Made by a program: the position numbers and the translations under genes | Source: Paracidovorax cattleyae | GTDB lineage: Bacteria; Pseudomonadota; Gammaproteobacteria; Burkholderiales; Burkholderiaceae_C | Length of the DNA: 64,000 bases | Assembly: GCF_900104515.1 (NCBI RefSeq) | Contig: NZ_FNJL01000025.1 | Span: forward strand, 1 to 64,000 | Direction: 5' to 3' | Part shown: positions 1 to 8,697 of the stretch, piece by piece | How positions within the stretch are numbered: the stretch's first letter is position 1 | Layout of the letters: each line of letters opens with the position of its first letter | Notes under the pieces: generated by a model | What the model saw: only the letters and a program-made list of their open reading frames with translations | The model's database searches: none | What the model was told of the DNA's origin: nothing

Positions 1-51
1 CTCGGCGAACTTCTCTCTGCTTATGTCGCTTGGGTAGGGCTTTCTTTTCAC
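1..51 (-). CDS. IS5-family transposase, N-terminal fragment (partial at window edge)
   Basis: The minus-strand frame beginning at GTG 49-51 (a TTG at 52-54 is also in frame) reads VKRKPYPSDISREKFAE before running off the window. The K-P-Y-P-S-D-I-S-R-E-x-F core is typical of the extreme N-terminus of IS5-family (IS427/IS1031 group) DDE transposases. Only 17 codons are visible, so no catalytic residue can be checked and it is unknown whether the transposase is intact. It points away from the interrupted dehydrogenase fragment on its right. Confidence 0.6.
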   Translation of the reverse strand, partial: MKRKPYPSDISREKFAE

Positions 52-90
52 CAAGCAATTGTCGGCTCTAAAAAGATCGTAAACAGGCTC
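1..90 (-). mobile_element. End of an IS5-family insertion sequence (cut by window edge)
   Basis: The first 90 bases are AT-richer than everything to the right. Read on the minus strand, the right boundary begins GAGCCTGTTTACGATC, which resembles the terminal inverted repeats of IS5-family (IS427/IS1031 group) elements, followed about 40 bases inside by the start of a transposase frame. The next three bases outside (91-93, TTA) fit the TNA target triplet used by this group. The other end, and therefore the target duplication, lies outside the window. Family assignment is from the transposase N-terminus and the end motif, not from a database match. Confidence 0.7.
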
Positions 91-91
91 T

Positions 92-511
92 TACAGCTAC
101 TGGGGCGGTAACGTGGATGCACGCGTGCAGCCGCCGCGGCCGGACCTGGTCGCGAAGGCCGTCGCGCCGGACTACGCCCTGGGCAACCACGTGGCACCGT
201 TGGGCATGGCGTTCGCCGGGGCCGGCGGCCCGGCCGCGCAACCCGTGGCTCCGCAACTCGCGCAAGGTGCCTTCGTCGGCCTGCACGGTTCGTGGAACCG
301 CAAGCCGCGCAGCGGTTACAAGGTGGTATTCGTGCCGTTCACGAACGGCAAGCCCGACGGCATGCCCCTGGACGTCCTGACCGGCTTCGTGAGCGCCGAC
401 GGCGACGCCTGGGGCCGGCCCGTAGGCGTGGCACTCGATGCCCGGGGCGGCCTGCTCGTGGCCGACGACGTCGGCAATACCGTGTGGCGCGTGGCGGCCA
501 GGCGGCCGTGA
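92..511 (+). pseudogene. PQQ-dependent sugar (L-sorbosone/glucose) dehydrogenase, 3' remnant interrupted by the IS
   Basis: From about base 92 the plus frame reads [19 protein letters not shown], then a [21 protein letters not shown] block, then [19 protein letters not shown] and VGNTVWRV before the stop at 509-511. These are the C-terminal blade motifs of the soluble PQQ-dependent glucose/sorbosone dehydrogenase family (six-bladed beta-propeller, usually periplasmic, 400 or more residues). Only about 139 codons remain. Homology begins exactly where the IS end stops, and the frame has a stop at 80-82 just upstream, inside the IS. A GTG at 113 could in principle start translation, but the product would lack most of the propeller. 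Most likely inactive. Confidence 0.8.
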
Positions 512-526
512 CGGTCCTGAAGCGCT

Positions 527-1495
527 CTAGCTCCGCACCCGCAACGGCGGCAGCACCTGCGAGCGTTTCTTCTTGAAACGCCGCCCTTCCTCCATGAGCC
601 AGTCCCGCACGCGCAGCATGACAGGCCCCGCCTGGGGTGAACTCACGAAGGAATAGCGTGCACGGGAAAGCATGCTCCACGAGCACAGCGGCAACAGCCT
701 GCCTGCCGCCACGTCTTCGAGCACGAGCGCGGCACGGCCCATGGCGATGCCCTGGCCGGCAATGGCCGCTCCCACCGCCAGTTGGGAAAGGTTGAACTGG
801 GGACCACCTCCCCAGTCCGGGCATGGCGCCCCCTGCGCTGCGAACCAGTGCTGCCACTCCTCGAAAGTCTCGGCCCCTTCCCAGGCACTTCCATCGTGCA
901 ACAGCCATTCCGGCCGCAGCCGGTTCGGCGCATCCCGCAGATCCGGGTGGGCCGCCACGAAGGCCGGACTGGCCACGGGGACCAGCCATTCATCGAGAAA
1001 CCCGGTGGCCTCCAGGTCGGTGTACTCCCCCGGGTCGAAGCGGACCGCGGCCTCGACCCCATCGCGCACCATGCGGGTGCGGTCGAGGCGATGGAATTCG
1101 CCGAATACGCGCAGCCCCGCATCGGGATGCTGCCGGAAGAACCCGCCCAGGCGGGGCGTGAGCCACTGCATGGCGAAGGAGGGCGAACAACTCAGCGTGG
1201 CTGCCGCATGGACCGGGGCCGGGCGGCGCATCTGGGCCAGCGTGTTTTCGATGGCCTCGAAACTTTCGCGCAGCACCACGGCCAGCCATTTGCCTTCAGG
1301 AGTGGGCACCAGTAACCGCGGGGTGCGCAGGAACAACGGGCGGCCCAGCCAGTTCTCCAGTTGCTTCACCTGCTGGCTCACTGCGCCCTGGGTGATGCAC
1401 AGCTCTGCGGCGGCTCGGGTGAAGCTGCCCTGCCGCGCGGCCGCATCGAAACAGCGCAACCAGGCCAGTACCGAATTGGAAAGGCGTGATTCCAT
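527..1495 (-). CDS. LysR-family transcriptional regulator (GcvA-like)
   Basis: A 322-residue protein with the LysR layout: an N-terminal winged helix-turn-helix (about residues 8-65, FDAAARQGSFTRAAAELCIT and QGAVSQQVKQLE) and a C-terminal effector domain with the GcvA-like pattern (FNLSQLAVGAAIAGQGIAMG, RARYSFV). The start at 1493-1495 (MESRLSNSV) fits the family; an in-frame start further upstream would add 84 residues reading antisense through dsdA. The gene is divergent from the dsdA cluster and a T-N11-A site overlaps its own start codon, so it is the obvious candidate regulator of that cluster and of itself. The effector is unknown; D-serine or another D-amino acid is a reasonable guess by analogy with DsdC. 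Confidence 0.88.
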   Translation of the reverse strand: MESRLSNSVLAWLRCFDAAARQGSFTRAAAELCITQGAVSQQVKQLENWLGRPLFLRTPRLLVPTPEGKWLAVVLRESFEAIENTLAQMRRPAPVHAAATLSCSPSFAMQWLTPRLGGFFRQHPDAGLRVFGEFHRLDRTRMVRDGVEAAVRFDPGEYTDLEATGFLDEWLVPVASPAFVAAHPDLRDAPNRLRPEWLLHDGSAWEGAETFEEWQHWFAAQGAPCPDWGGGPQFNLSQLAVGAAIAGQGIAMGRAALVLEDVAAGRLLPLCSWSMLSRARYSFVSSPQAGPVMLRVRDWLMEEGRRFKKKRSQVLPPLRVRS

Positions 1496-1525
1496 TAATG
1501 AAACTAATGCTTCCGTCAATATAAA
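1494..1525 (+). promoter_or_regulatory. LysR-type box and promoter between the regulator and dsdA
   Basis: ATTA-N7-TAAT at 1494-1508 contains the T-N11-A pattern of LysR-family sites and overlaps the regulator's start codon. A TATAAA at 1520-1525 is a good -10 for the rightward transcript; the matching -35 position (about 1497-1502) is poor and lies inside the box, as expected for an activated promoter. Inferred from pattern only. Confidence 0.35.
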
Positions 1526-1585
1526 TGCATTGCACAGCCTCGGATGCCCGCACAAGAATGCGTGCAACGCTTTCTTGACTCCTGC

Positions 1586-2953
1586 ATGACCGAAACCCAC
1601 CGTTCCGCACTGCCCGCCGCCACCGAAGCACGGGAAGCTGCCCTGCAGGCGCTGCGCCGGGCCGATCCCTGCATCTGGTTCAATCCGCAGCGCAGCGCGG
1701 ACATTCCGGGCGCCATGCAGGCAGAGGATCGCCACATTAGTCTGCATGATACGCAGGCCGCGGCGGACCGGTTCCGGCGCTTCGCGGGCCTGCTGGCCCG
1801 CCTGTTTCCCGAACTGGAGGCGTCGGGCGGGGCCATCGAATCACCCGTGATCGAGGCCGGGGCCCTCGCGGATGCCATCCGATTGGAGCCCGGATGCGGC
1901 CGTTTGCGGATCAAGGCGGACCACGGCCTTCCCGTGGCAGGCTCGATCAAGGCGCGCGGCGGCATCCACGAGGTGCTGGAATTCGCGGAAAACCTGGCCC
2001 TGCGCGAAGGGCTGTTGACGCCCGGCCAGGACTGCCGGATGCTGGCCGGGCCCGCCGCCCGCGCAGTGTTCGGCCGCCACCAGGTGGCTGTGGGCTCCAC
2101 TGGCAACCTGGGCCTGAGCATCGGCGTGGCGGCTTCTGCGCTGGGTTTCCGGGCGGCCGTGCACATGTCCGCCGACGCGAAGGAGTGGAAGAAGGAGCGC
2201 CTGCGCCGCCGGGGCGTCGAAGTGGTGGAGCACGCGGGCGACTACGAGCGCGCCGTGGCCGCGGGGCGCAGCCAGGCCCAGACCGACCCGTTCAGCCATT
2301 TCGTGGACGACGAGCGGTCGCTGTCGCTGCTGCTGGGGTACAGCGCCGCCGCGCTGCACCTGCGCGGCCAATTGGCGGAGCAGGGTATTGCGGTGGATGC
2401 AGGCCACCCGCTGTTCGTCTACCTGCCGTGCGGAGTGGGTGGGGCGCCGGCAGGCATCACCTTCGGGCTCCGCCAGTTGCTCGGGCCGCACGTGCACTGT
2501 TTTTTTGCCGAGCCGGTGCAGTCGCCGTGCTTTCTCGTGCAGATGGTCGCACCGCCCGGCGCCCACCCGTCGGTGTACGACCTGGGCCTCACCAACCGCA
2601 CCGAGGCCGATGGCCTTGCGGTGCCGAGGGCGTCGTTGCTGGCAGCCGGGCTCATGCAGCCGCTCCTGTCGGGCATCTTCACCGTCCGCGACGACACCCT
2701 GTTCGAGCACCTGGTGCGGGTGCTGGATGCCACGGGCGAGCGCATCGAGCCCTCTGCCGCGGCGGGCTTCAGCGGACCGGGCTGGCTCGCGGGCTCGGAT
2801 GCCGGGCGCCGCTGGCTGAGGGAACAGGGCCTGGACCGGCACCTGCCGCAGGCCACGCACCTCGTGTGGACCACGGGTGGGCTGTTCGTGCCCGAATCCG
2901 AGCACCGGCGCTTCGAAGCCCGCGGCCGGCTCCTGCTGAAGGCCACCGCCTGA
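1586..2953 (+). CDS. dsdA: D-serine ammonia-lyase
   Basis: Fold-type II PLP enzyme that deaminates D-serine to pyruvate and ammonia. The 455-residue protein carries the DsdA hallmarks: the PLP lysine in [11 protein letters not shown] (about K122), the phosphate-binding loop [11 protein letters not shown], the [20 protein letters not shown] block, and [16 protein letters not shown] towards the C-terminal half. I chose ATG 1586 (MTETHRSAL), which gives a family-typical length; an in-frame ATG at 1544 would add 14 residues with no better ribosome site. First gene of a rightward cluster with a Bug receptor, amidase and FAD oxidase, and divergent from a LysR regulator, suggesting D-serine or D-amino-acid catabolism. 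Confidence 0.92.
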   Translation: MTETHRSALPAATEAREAALQALRRADPCIWFNPQRSADIPGAMQAEDRHISLHDTQAAADRFRRFAGLLARLFPELEASGGAIESPVIEAGALADAIRLEPGCGRLRIKADHGLPVAGSIKARGGIHEVLEFAENLALREGLLTPGQDCRMLAGPAARAVFGRHQVAVGSTGNLGLSIGVAASALGFRAAVHMSADAKEWKKERLRRRGVEVVEHAGDYERAVAAGRSQAQTDPFSHFVDDERSLSLLLGYSAAALHLRGQLAEQGIAVDAGHPLFVYLPCGVGGAPAGITFGLRQLLGPHVHCFFAEPVQSPCFLVQMVAPPGAHPSVYDLGLTNRTEADGLAVPRASLLAAGLMQPLLSGIFTVRDDTLFEHLVRVLDATGERIEPSAAAGFSGPGWLAGSDAGRRWLREQGLDRHLPQATHLVWTTGGLFVPESEHRRFEARGRLLLKATA

Positions 2954-3006
2954 GCCGCGCCGCCGCCGTCCCATCGATCTTCCATCCACTACCCGGAAAG
3001 ACCACC

Positions 3007-3987
3007 ATGAACCGCGCCAAAAGGATGCTGCTCTCCGCCATCGCCTGCTGCCTGGGCAGCGCCGCGCTGGCTCCCGCCTTCGCACAGGAGCCTTATCCGG
3101 CCAGGCCCGTCACCCTGGTGATCCCGTTCCCGCCCGGGGGCGCCACGGATGTGCTGGGCCGTGTCATCGGCAAGAAGCTGGGCGATGTGCTCGGCCAGAG
3201 CGTGGTGATCGACAACCGTGCGGGCGCCGGCACCGTGATCGGGGCGTCCTATGTCGCCAAGGCCGCACCGGACGGCTACACGCTGCTGATGAGTTCGGGC
3301 ACCACCTTCACCGTCAATCCGGCCGTGCGCGCCAGGCTGCCCTACGATCCCGTGAAGAGCTTCGAGCCGATCGGCATCACCGGACGCACCGGGCTCATCC
3401 TGCTGGCCGGCAAGAGCGTGCCGGCCAACGACGTCAAGCAATTCGTGTCCCTGGTCAAGGCCGCGCCGGACAAATATTCCTATGGCTCTTTCGGCTCGGG
3501 CACCACATCGCAGTTCGCCGGCGAGGCCTTCTTCCATCTGGCGGGCTTGAAGATCCAGCACGTGCCGTACAAGGGCAGCGCGCCGGCCATGGTGGACCTC
3601 ATGGGCGGCCAGATTCCCTTCACGGTCGATACGGTCTCGGCCGCGATCCCCCAGCTGAAGGAGGGAAAGATCAAGGCCATTGCCGTCACCTCGGCCAGGC
3701 GTTCCTCGCTGCTGCAGGATGTGCCCACGCTCACCGAGAGCGGCTACGCGATCGACATGGATACCTGGCTGGCGATGGTGGCGCCAGCAGGACTGCCGCC
3801 GGCCGTGAAGGCCCGGCTGGAGCGTGCGCTGGCCCAGGTGATGGAAGACCGCGAAACGCGTGAGAAACTGCTGGCCAACGGCTTCGAGCCATCCTATGGT
3901 TCGGCCAAGGCGCTGTCCTCGCTCATCGAGAAGGAACTACCCTTGATGCGTGCCGTGGCCCAGCGTGCCGGCATCACCGCCGACTGA
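3007..3987 (+). CDS. Bug-family tripartite tricarboxylate transporter receptor
   Basis: A 326-residue periplasmic solute receptor. The N-terminus is a signal peptide (about residues 1-26, ending AFA-Q). The mature part starts YPARPVTLVIPFPPGGATDVLGR and contains NRAGAGTVIG, DGYTLL and HVPYKGSAPAM, the signature blocks of the TctC/Bug family. It lies 53 bases after dsdA and 64 before the amidase gene. No TctA/TctB membrane partners are nearby, as is common for the many orphan Bug proteins in Burkholderiales. The ligand cannot be read from sequence; the neighbours suggest an amino acid or amide. Starting at the upstream in-frame codons would run through the dsdA gene. Confidence 0.88.
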   Translation: MNRAKRMLLSAIACCLGSAALAPAFAQEPYPARPVTLVIPFPPGGATDVLGRVIGKKLGDVLGQSVVIDNRAGAGTVIGASYVAKAAPDGYTLLMSSGTTFTVNPAVRARLPYDPVKSFEPIGITGRTGLILLAGKSVPANDVKQFVSLVKAAPDKYSYGSFGSGTTSQFAGEAFFHLAGLKIQHVPYKGSAPAMVDLMGGQIPFTVDTVSAAIPQLKEGKIKAIAVTSARRSSLLQDVPTLTESGYAIDMDTWLAMVAPAGLPPAVKARLERALAQVMEDRETREKLLANGFEPSYGSAKALSSLIEKELPLMRAVAQRAGITAD

Positions 3988-4051
3988 CCGGTTTCCTTCC
4001 GGTATCCCCGCTTCCAGGAGACAACGCCGCCCCGCCAGGACGGCGCACCAC

Positions 4052-5620
4052 ATGACACAGACCACCTCTTCCTCCGCTTCCCTGGTCGAGCTGACCGCCC
4101 CCGAACTGCGCCACCGGATCGCCCGCCGCGAGATATCGCCCGTGGAACTGCTCGAGGCCTGCATCGCGCGCATCGAGGCCATCAACCCCTATGTGAACGC
4201 CATCACCGCCACCTGCTACGACCGCGCCCGTGGCGAAGCGCGCGAGGCGGAGCGGGCCGTGCTGCGCGGCGATGCCCTCGGGCTGCTGCACGGCCTGCCG
4301 CTGGGCGTGAAGGATCTGGAGGCCACGCAGGGCCTGCTCACCACTTACGGCTCCCAGATCTACCGCGAGCACATCCCCGCGGAAGACAACGTGCTGGTCG
4401 CGCGCCTGCGCCGCGCAGGTGCGATCGTCACGGGCAAGACCAACATTCCCGAGATGGGTGCCGGTGCCAACTCCCGCAACACGGTGTGGGGCGCCACGGG
4501 CAATCCGTTCGATCCCCGCCTGAACGCGGGAGGCTCATCCGGCGGCTCGGCTGCGGCCCTGGCGTGCGACATGCTGCCGGTCTGCACCGGCTCCGACACC
4601 GGTGGCTCGCTGCGGATTCCCGCAGCCAAGTGCGGCGTGGTGGGATTCCGGCCTTCGCCCGGCGTGGTGCCGAGCTCCCGCAAGCTGCTGGGCTGGACGC
4701 CCATCTCCGTCGTGGGGCCCATGGGCCGCACGGTGGAAGAGGCCTGCCTTCAGCTCGCGGCCACGGCGGGCATGTCGGCGGGCGATCCGCTCAGCTACCC
4801 GCTGGATCCTGCCGCATTCCTGTCCCTGCCCGAGGTGGACCTGTCCACGCTGCGCGTCGGATACACGGAGGATTTCGGTACCTGCGCCGTGGACGATGGC
4901 ATCCGCGCGACGTTCCGCGGCAAGATCGCCGCCATGCGGCACCTGTTCCGCAGCTGCGATCCCATCGCGCTGGACCTGGGGGATGTGCACCGCTGCTTCG
5001 ACGTGCTGCGCGCCGAGGCGTTCGTGGCGGGCACGCGGGAAGCCTACGAGCGCGATCCCTCCAGCCTGGGGCCGAACACCCGTGCGAACTACGAGATGGG
5101 TGCGGCCATGACGCTCATCGACAGCGCCTGGGCACAGGCGGAGCAGACACGCATCCTCGCGCGGTTCCAGCAGGCGTTCGAATCGTTCGACGTGATCCTG
5201 GCCCCGACCACGCCGGTATCGCCGTTCCCCTGGACCGAGCTGTACGCCAGCCACATCAACGGCGAGCCGCAGGCCAACTACTACCGCTGGCTGGCCCTGA
5301 CCTATGTCACCACGCTGACCACCCATCCCGCCCTCAGCCTGCCCTGCGGGCGGGACGGCCGCGACATGCCGTTCGGCCTGCAGGTGGTGGGCCGCTTCCG
5401 GGACGACCTGGGCACCCTGGCCACCGGCCGTGCGATGGAGCAGGCCTTCGCCGGTATCCGGGAGCTGCAGCGCCCGCGGCCGGCGCTGGAGCGGCTGGCT
5501 CCGGTCGAACCGGCGCTGAAGTCCCTGGTGACCATTGCGCCCGGTGCGCGCGACGCCCGCGGCGAACCGCGCCCGGACGGCGCGGGCAGCCAGGGGGCCG
5601 CCCAGGCCTCTGCGGTCTGA
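4052..5620 (+). CDS. Amidase, amidase-signature family
   Basis: A 522-residue hydrolase of the amidase-signature family, which cleaves carboxylic amides with a Ser-cisSer-Lys triad. The triad elements are visible: the lysine in GLPLGVKDLEAT (about K87), the cis-serine in GGSSGGSAAA (about 161-169) and the nucleophilic serine in GSDTGGSLRIPA (about S186). The final ~40 residues are a low-complexity polar tail. ATG 4052 gives the expected N-terminus (ELTAPELRHRIARREISPVELLEAC). Sandwiched between the Bug receptor and an FAD amino-acid oxidase, it may release an amino acid from an amide; substrate chirality is inference from context only. Confidence 0.88.
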   Translation: MTQTTSSSASLVELTAPELRHRIARREISPVELLEACIARIEAINPYVNAITATCYDRARGEAREAERAVLRGDALGLLHGLPLGVKDLEATQGLLTTYGSQIYREHIPAEDNVLVARLRRAGAIVTGKTNIPEMGAGANSRNTVWGATGNPFDPRLNAGGSSGGSAAALACDMLPVCTGSDTGGSLRIPAAKCGVVGFRPSPGVVPSSRKLLGWTPISVVGPMGRTVEEACLQLAATAGMSAGDPLSYPLDPAAFLSLPEVDLSTLRVGYTEDFGTCAVDDGIRATFRGKIAAMRHLFRSCDPIALDLGDVHRCFDVLRAEAFVAGTREAYERDPSSLGPNTRANYEMGAAMTLIDSAWAQAEQTRILARFQQAFESFDVILAPTTPVSPFPWTELYASHINGEPQANYYRWLALTYVTTLTTHPALSLPCGRDGRDMPFGLQVVGRFRDDLGTLATGRAMEQAFAGIRELQRPRPALERLAPVEPALKSLVTIAPGARDARGEPRPDGAGSQGAAQASAV

Positions 5621-5653
5621 CGGGCGCGGTCGATCGGCAGGAAAGGAATCGGC

Positions 5654-6793
5654 ATGACTGAACTGGTGGATTTCCTCGTGGTGGGAGCCGGCATCGCCGG
5701 CGCCTCGGTCGGCTGGGAGCTCGCGCATGCGGCGCCGGGCGCCAGCGTGTGCGTGCTCGGACGCGAACCGCAGCCCGGCTACCACACCACGGGCCGCTCC
5801 GCGGCGCTCTTCATGGAAACCTACGGCACGCCGCAGATCCAGGCCCTCACCCGCGCCAGCAGGGCCTTCTACGACCATCCACCGGAGGGCTTCGCCGACG
5901 GCCCGATCCTCTCGCCCCGCGGCGTGGTGTACGTCGCGGACCCGGACCAGCTCGACCTGCTGGATGCCGCCCTGGCCGAGGCCCTCCAGCGTTCACCAAA
6001 CGTGCAGCGCGCCACCCGCGAACAATTGCTGGAGTGGTTGCCGTGCCTGCGGCCCGGGGCGGTAGCGGCGGGCATGCGCGAACCCGGTGCGGCCGACATC
6101 GACGTCCATGCCTTGCACCAGGGCTATCTGCGTGGGCTGCGCCAGCGGGGTGGCCGCCTGCTGCCGGATGCCGGCGTCACGGCCATCGAAAGGGAGGACG
6201 GCGCCTGGCACGTGCGTCTCGCCTCGGGAGCCACGGTGCGGGCGCGCGCCGTCGTCAACGCGGCCGGTGCCTGGGCGGACGAGGTGGCTGCCATGGCCGG
6301 CGTACCCTCCGTCGGCCTGGAGCCGCGGCGGCGCACGGCCTTCACGTTCCCCGTGCCGGAGGACATGGACGCATCGGGCTGGCCCGCCGTGGTCGGCATC
6401 GACGAGAGTTTCTATTTCAAGCCGGACGCGGGACAGCTGCTGGGTTCTCCCGCCAATGCCGACGCCACGCACCCGCACGACGTGGTGCCCGAGGAGCTCG
6501 ACGTGGCCACCGGCATCTGGAACATCGAGCAGATGACGACCTTCCAGATCCGCAGGCCCTCGCACACCTGGGCGGGGCTGCGGTCCTTCGTGGCGGATGG
6601 CGACATGGTCATCGGCTGGGACAACCACGTGCAGGGTTTTTTCTGGCTGGCAGGGCAGGGCGGCTACGGCATCCAGAGTGCCTCGGGCGTGGCATTGCTC
6701 GCGCGCAACCTGTTGCTGGCCGAGCCGCTGGCGCCCGCATTGTCGGCCCAGGGTGTGGACCCGGCAGCCCTGTCGCCGGCGCGGCTGCGCTGA
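5654..6793 (+). CDS. FAD-dependent D-amino-acid oxidase/dehydrogenase-like protein (DAO family)
   Basis: A 379-residue flavoprotein with the Rossmann ADP-binding motif at the very N-terminus (FLVVGAGIAGASVGWEL), the second DAO-family FAD block VVNAAGAWADEVA near residue 210, and the C-terminal GLRSFVADGDMVIGW and GQGGYGIQSA region. A strong ribosome site (GGAAAGGAATCGGC) precedes ATG 5654. It is the last gene of the dsdA cluster, 33 bases after the amidase gene. The family includes glycine oxidase, sarcosine oxidase and D-amino-acid dehydrogenases, so the exact substrate is open; oxidative deamination of D-amino acids fits the neighbouring D-serine ammonia-lyase. Confidence 0.85.
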   Translation: MTELVDFLVVGAGIAGASVGWELAHAAPGASVCVLGREPQPGYHTTGRSAALFMETYGTPQIQALTRASRAFYDHPPEGFADGPILSPRGVVYVADPDQLDLLDAALAEALQRSPNVQRATREQLLEWLPCLRPGAVAAGMREPGAADIDVHALHQGYLRGLRQRGGRLLPDAGVTAIEREDGAWHVRLASGATVRARAVVNAAGAWADEVAAMAGVPSVGLEPRRRTAFTFPVPEDMDASGWPAVVGIDESFYFKPDAGQLLGSPANADATHPHDVVPEELDVATGIWNIEQMTTFQIRRPSHTWAGLRSFVADGDMVIGWDNHVQGFFWLAGQGGYGIQSASGVALLARNLLLAEPLAPALSAQGVDPAALSPARLR

Positions 6794-6826
6794 CGCGGGG
6801 GACTCAGAGGCCCGAAGGCACGGCGG

Positions 6827-7036
6827 TCAGGCGTAGGTATTGACCTGGGTTCCCAGGGAGCCGGAGGTGGCCAGCTGGGGCTGGGGCTGGGGCAGGGCTT
6901 CCAGCAGCTGGGCCGCGGACGACTTCTGGATGTCCATGGCCTTCTTCAGCACCGTGATGTTCACCGCGTCCGAGGTCTTCTGGCTGGCCATGGCGGTGGC
7001 GGTGTTGACGATAGATTGCGTGAGACCGACATCCAT
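6827..7036 (-). CDS. YjfB-family putative motility protein
   Basis: A 69-residue protein that matches the small YjfB family seen in flagellated bacteria: a variable N-terminus (MDVGLTQSIVNTATAMASQ) followed by the conserved AVNITVLKKAMDIQKSSAAQLLEAL core and a C-terminal tail ending NTYA. A good ribosome site (AAGGAG region, about 7042-7047 on the minus strand) precedes the ATG at 7036. The molecular role is unknown; some relatives lie in motility regulons. The chemoreceptor 3 kb away is the only other motility-linked gene in the window. Confidence 0.75.
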   Translation of the reverse strand: MDVGLTQSIVNTATAMASQKTSDAVNITVLKKAMDIQKSSAAQLLEALPQPQPQLATSGSLGTQVNTYA

Positions 7037-7163
7037 GGAAATCTCCTTGTGCAGCCTCCGCGTGGAGACCGATGGGCAAAAGATGCCTCGTTATCGGCCC
7101 GTCGGCGCAGTGGCTTGAGCACTGTTACACCTCGCCGGCACTTTGCCCGGGTAAACCCTTGGA

Positions 7164-8576
7164 TCAGTCCAGTGCGCTGGAGCCGTAGGCATCGCAGGCG
7201 GAGAGGTCGGAATCGCTGCCCTTCGGCAATTGGCTGGCCGCATCCCGCAGGGCGGTCCGCAGCCCTTCCTCCAGCACCGGATGGTAGAACGGCATGCGCA
7301 GCATGTCGTGCACGGTGAGCTCCCTGTCCATGGCCAGTGCCAGCAGGTGGGCCATGTGTTCGCCCGCCGGAGCGCACATTTCCGCGCCCAGCAGCCGGCC
7401 GGTGTCCCGCTGGGCGTAGAGGCTCAGGCGCCCCTGGTTGCGCTGCGCCACCCGGGCGCGTCCCTGCCGCGAAAAATCGACGGTGCCGGTCACCGACTCG
7501 CCACGTTTCAGGTCCTTGTAGCGCCGGCCGATGGTTGCCGCGTTGGGCTCCGTGAACACGATGGACAGCGGCGTACGCCGGCGGAAGCCCCGCACCTCGG
7601 GCGCCAGCGCATTCAGCCCGGCGATGTGCCCGTCGTCCGCGGCCTCGTGCAGCAGCGGGCGGAAGTCGTTCGCATCGCCGGCCATGAACACGGGCAGGTC
7701 GCCGACCTGCACCGTGCGCCGGTCCACGGGCGGCATGCCGTGCTCGTCCAGTTCCAGGCCCAGCGAGTCCAGCCCCAGGTGCTCCACGTTCGGTCGCCGT
7801 CCCATGGCCGCGAGGACCTGGTCCACCACCACCGTGGCGCTGCCATCGGTGACCTCGATGCCGCCCGGCACCTCGCGCAGCTTCACCTCTTCGCCGATGT
7901 GCAGGACGAACTCCGACTTCAGCAACGCCAGCAGTGCGTCGTTCACGGCGGGGTCGGAGAGGCCGGCGATCTCCTTGCGGCTCGAGAACGCCGCCACCTC
8001 CACGCCCAGGCGGGCGAGCGCCTGCGCCATTTCCGCCCCCAGCGGGCCGAGGCCGACGACGGCGATGCGCGGCCCCAGGTCCCGCTGCTCGAACAGCGTA
8101 TCGGTCGTCAGGATGCGGTTCCCGAAGGCCAGCCACTCCTCGGGCACGATGGGCCGGGATCCCGTCGCGACGATGATGCTGCGGGTGTCGTACACGCGGC
8201 CGTCCACCTCCACGCGGTGCGGGCCCATGAGCCGGGCGTGCCCGGCGATGCCCAGGGTGCCGATGTCGGATGCCTTGCGCGCACCCGCGACGAAATCATC
8301 GCGCAGCGCGCGCACGCGCTCCAGCACGGCCGGAAGGTCCACGCTCAGCGACTGCTGGCCGCGGATGCCGAACGCATCGAAACTGTGGCGGCGGTGGAAG
8401 GCGTCCGCGGCCTCGATGAGCATCTTCGACGGCATGCATCCCACGCGGGCGCAGGTGGTGCCCCACGGACCGTCGTTCACGATCAGCACCCGCTCCGTGC
8501 GCTTGCGCACTTCGCGCAGCGCGGCCAGGCCGGCGGAGCCCGCTCCGAGAATGATGACGTCCAGTGTGTCGCTCAT
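7164..8576 (-). CDS. Class I pyridine-nucleotide-disulfide oxidoreductase (dihydrolipoyl dehydrogenase-like)
   Basis: A 470-residue FAD/NAD(P) enzyme. The FAD motif VIILGAGSAGLAALREV starts at residue 7, the redox disulfide is in GTTCARVGCMPSK (C42/C47), the NAD(P) motif is IAVVGLGPLGAEMAQAL, the second FAD motif is VFMAGDAND, and the C-terminal HPVLEE retains the family's His-Glu pair. The disulfide loop and C-terminus differ from the bona fide PDH E3 (lpdA at 43646), and there is no lipoyl domain or 2-oxoacid dehydrogenase gene nearby, so this is a paralogue, possibly an NAD(P)H-dependent thiol or quinone reductase. The start at 8576 gives MSDTLDVIILGAG, correctly placed for this fold. Confidence 0.85.
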   Translation of the reverse strand: MSDTLDVIILGAGSAGLAALREVRKRTERVLIVNDGPWGTTCARVGCMPSKMLIEAADAFHRRHSFDAFGIRGQQSLSVDLPAVLERVRALRDDFVAGARKASDIGTLGIAGHARLMGPHRVEVDGRVYDTRSIIVATGSRPIVPEEWLAFGNRILTTDTLFEQRDLGPRIAVVGLGPLGAEMAQALARLGVEVAAFSSRKEIAGLSDPAVNDALLALLKSEFVLHIGEEVKLREVPGGIEVTDGSATVVVDQVLAAMGRRPNVEHLGLDSLGLELDEHGMPPVDRRTVQVGDLPVFMAGDANDFRPLLHEAADDGHIAGLNALAPEVRGFRRRTPLSIVFTEPNAATIGRRYKDLKRGESVTGTVDFSRQGRARVAQRNQGRLSLYAQRDTGRLLGAEMCAPAGEHMAHLLALAMDRELTVHDMLRMPFYHPVLEEGLRTALRDAASQLPKGSDSDLSACDAYGSSALD

Positions 8577-8697
8577 GGGCCTAGATCTCCTGTTCTGGTG
8601 TGTGACTCGGCAGGAAAGTGTCGGCGCGCGTGCGCGTGGCGGCATGTAGGCGGAAAGGCTGTCTTGTCCTGCCCGTGCGGGCGCCGCGCCCGCGTTC

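Noticed and set aside
113-511. A complete small protein starting at GTG 113
   Set aside because: Coding similarity continues upstream of the GTG to the IS junction, so this is a fragment of a longer gene.
1496-1747. An 84-residue N-terminal extension of the LysR regulator
   Set aside because: It overlaps dsdA on the other strand and has no family similarity; LysR proteins start next to the helix-turn-helix.
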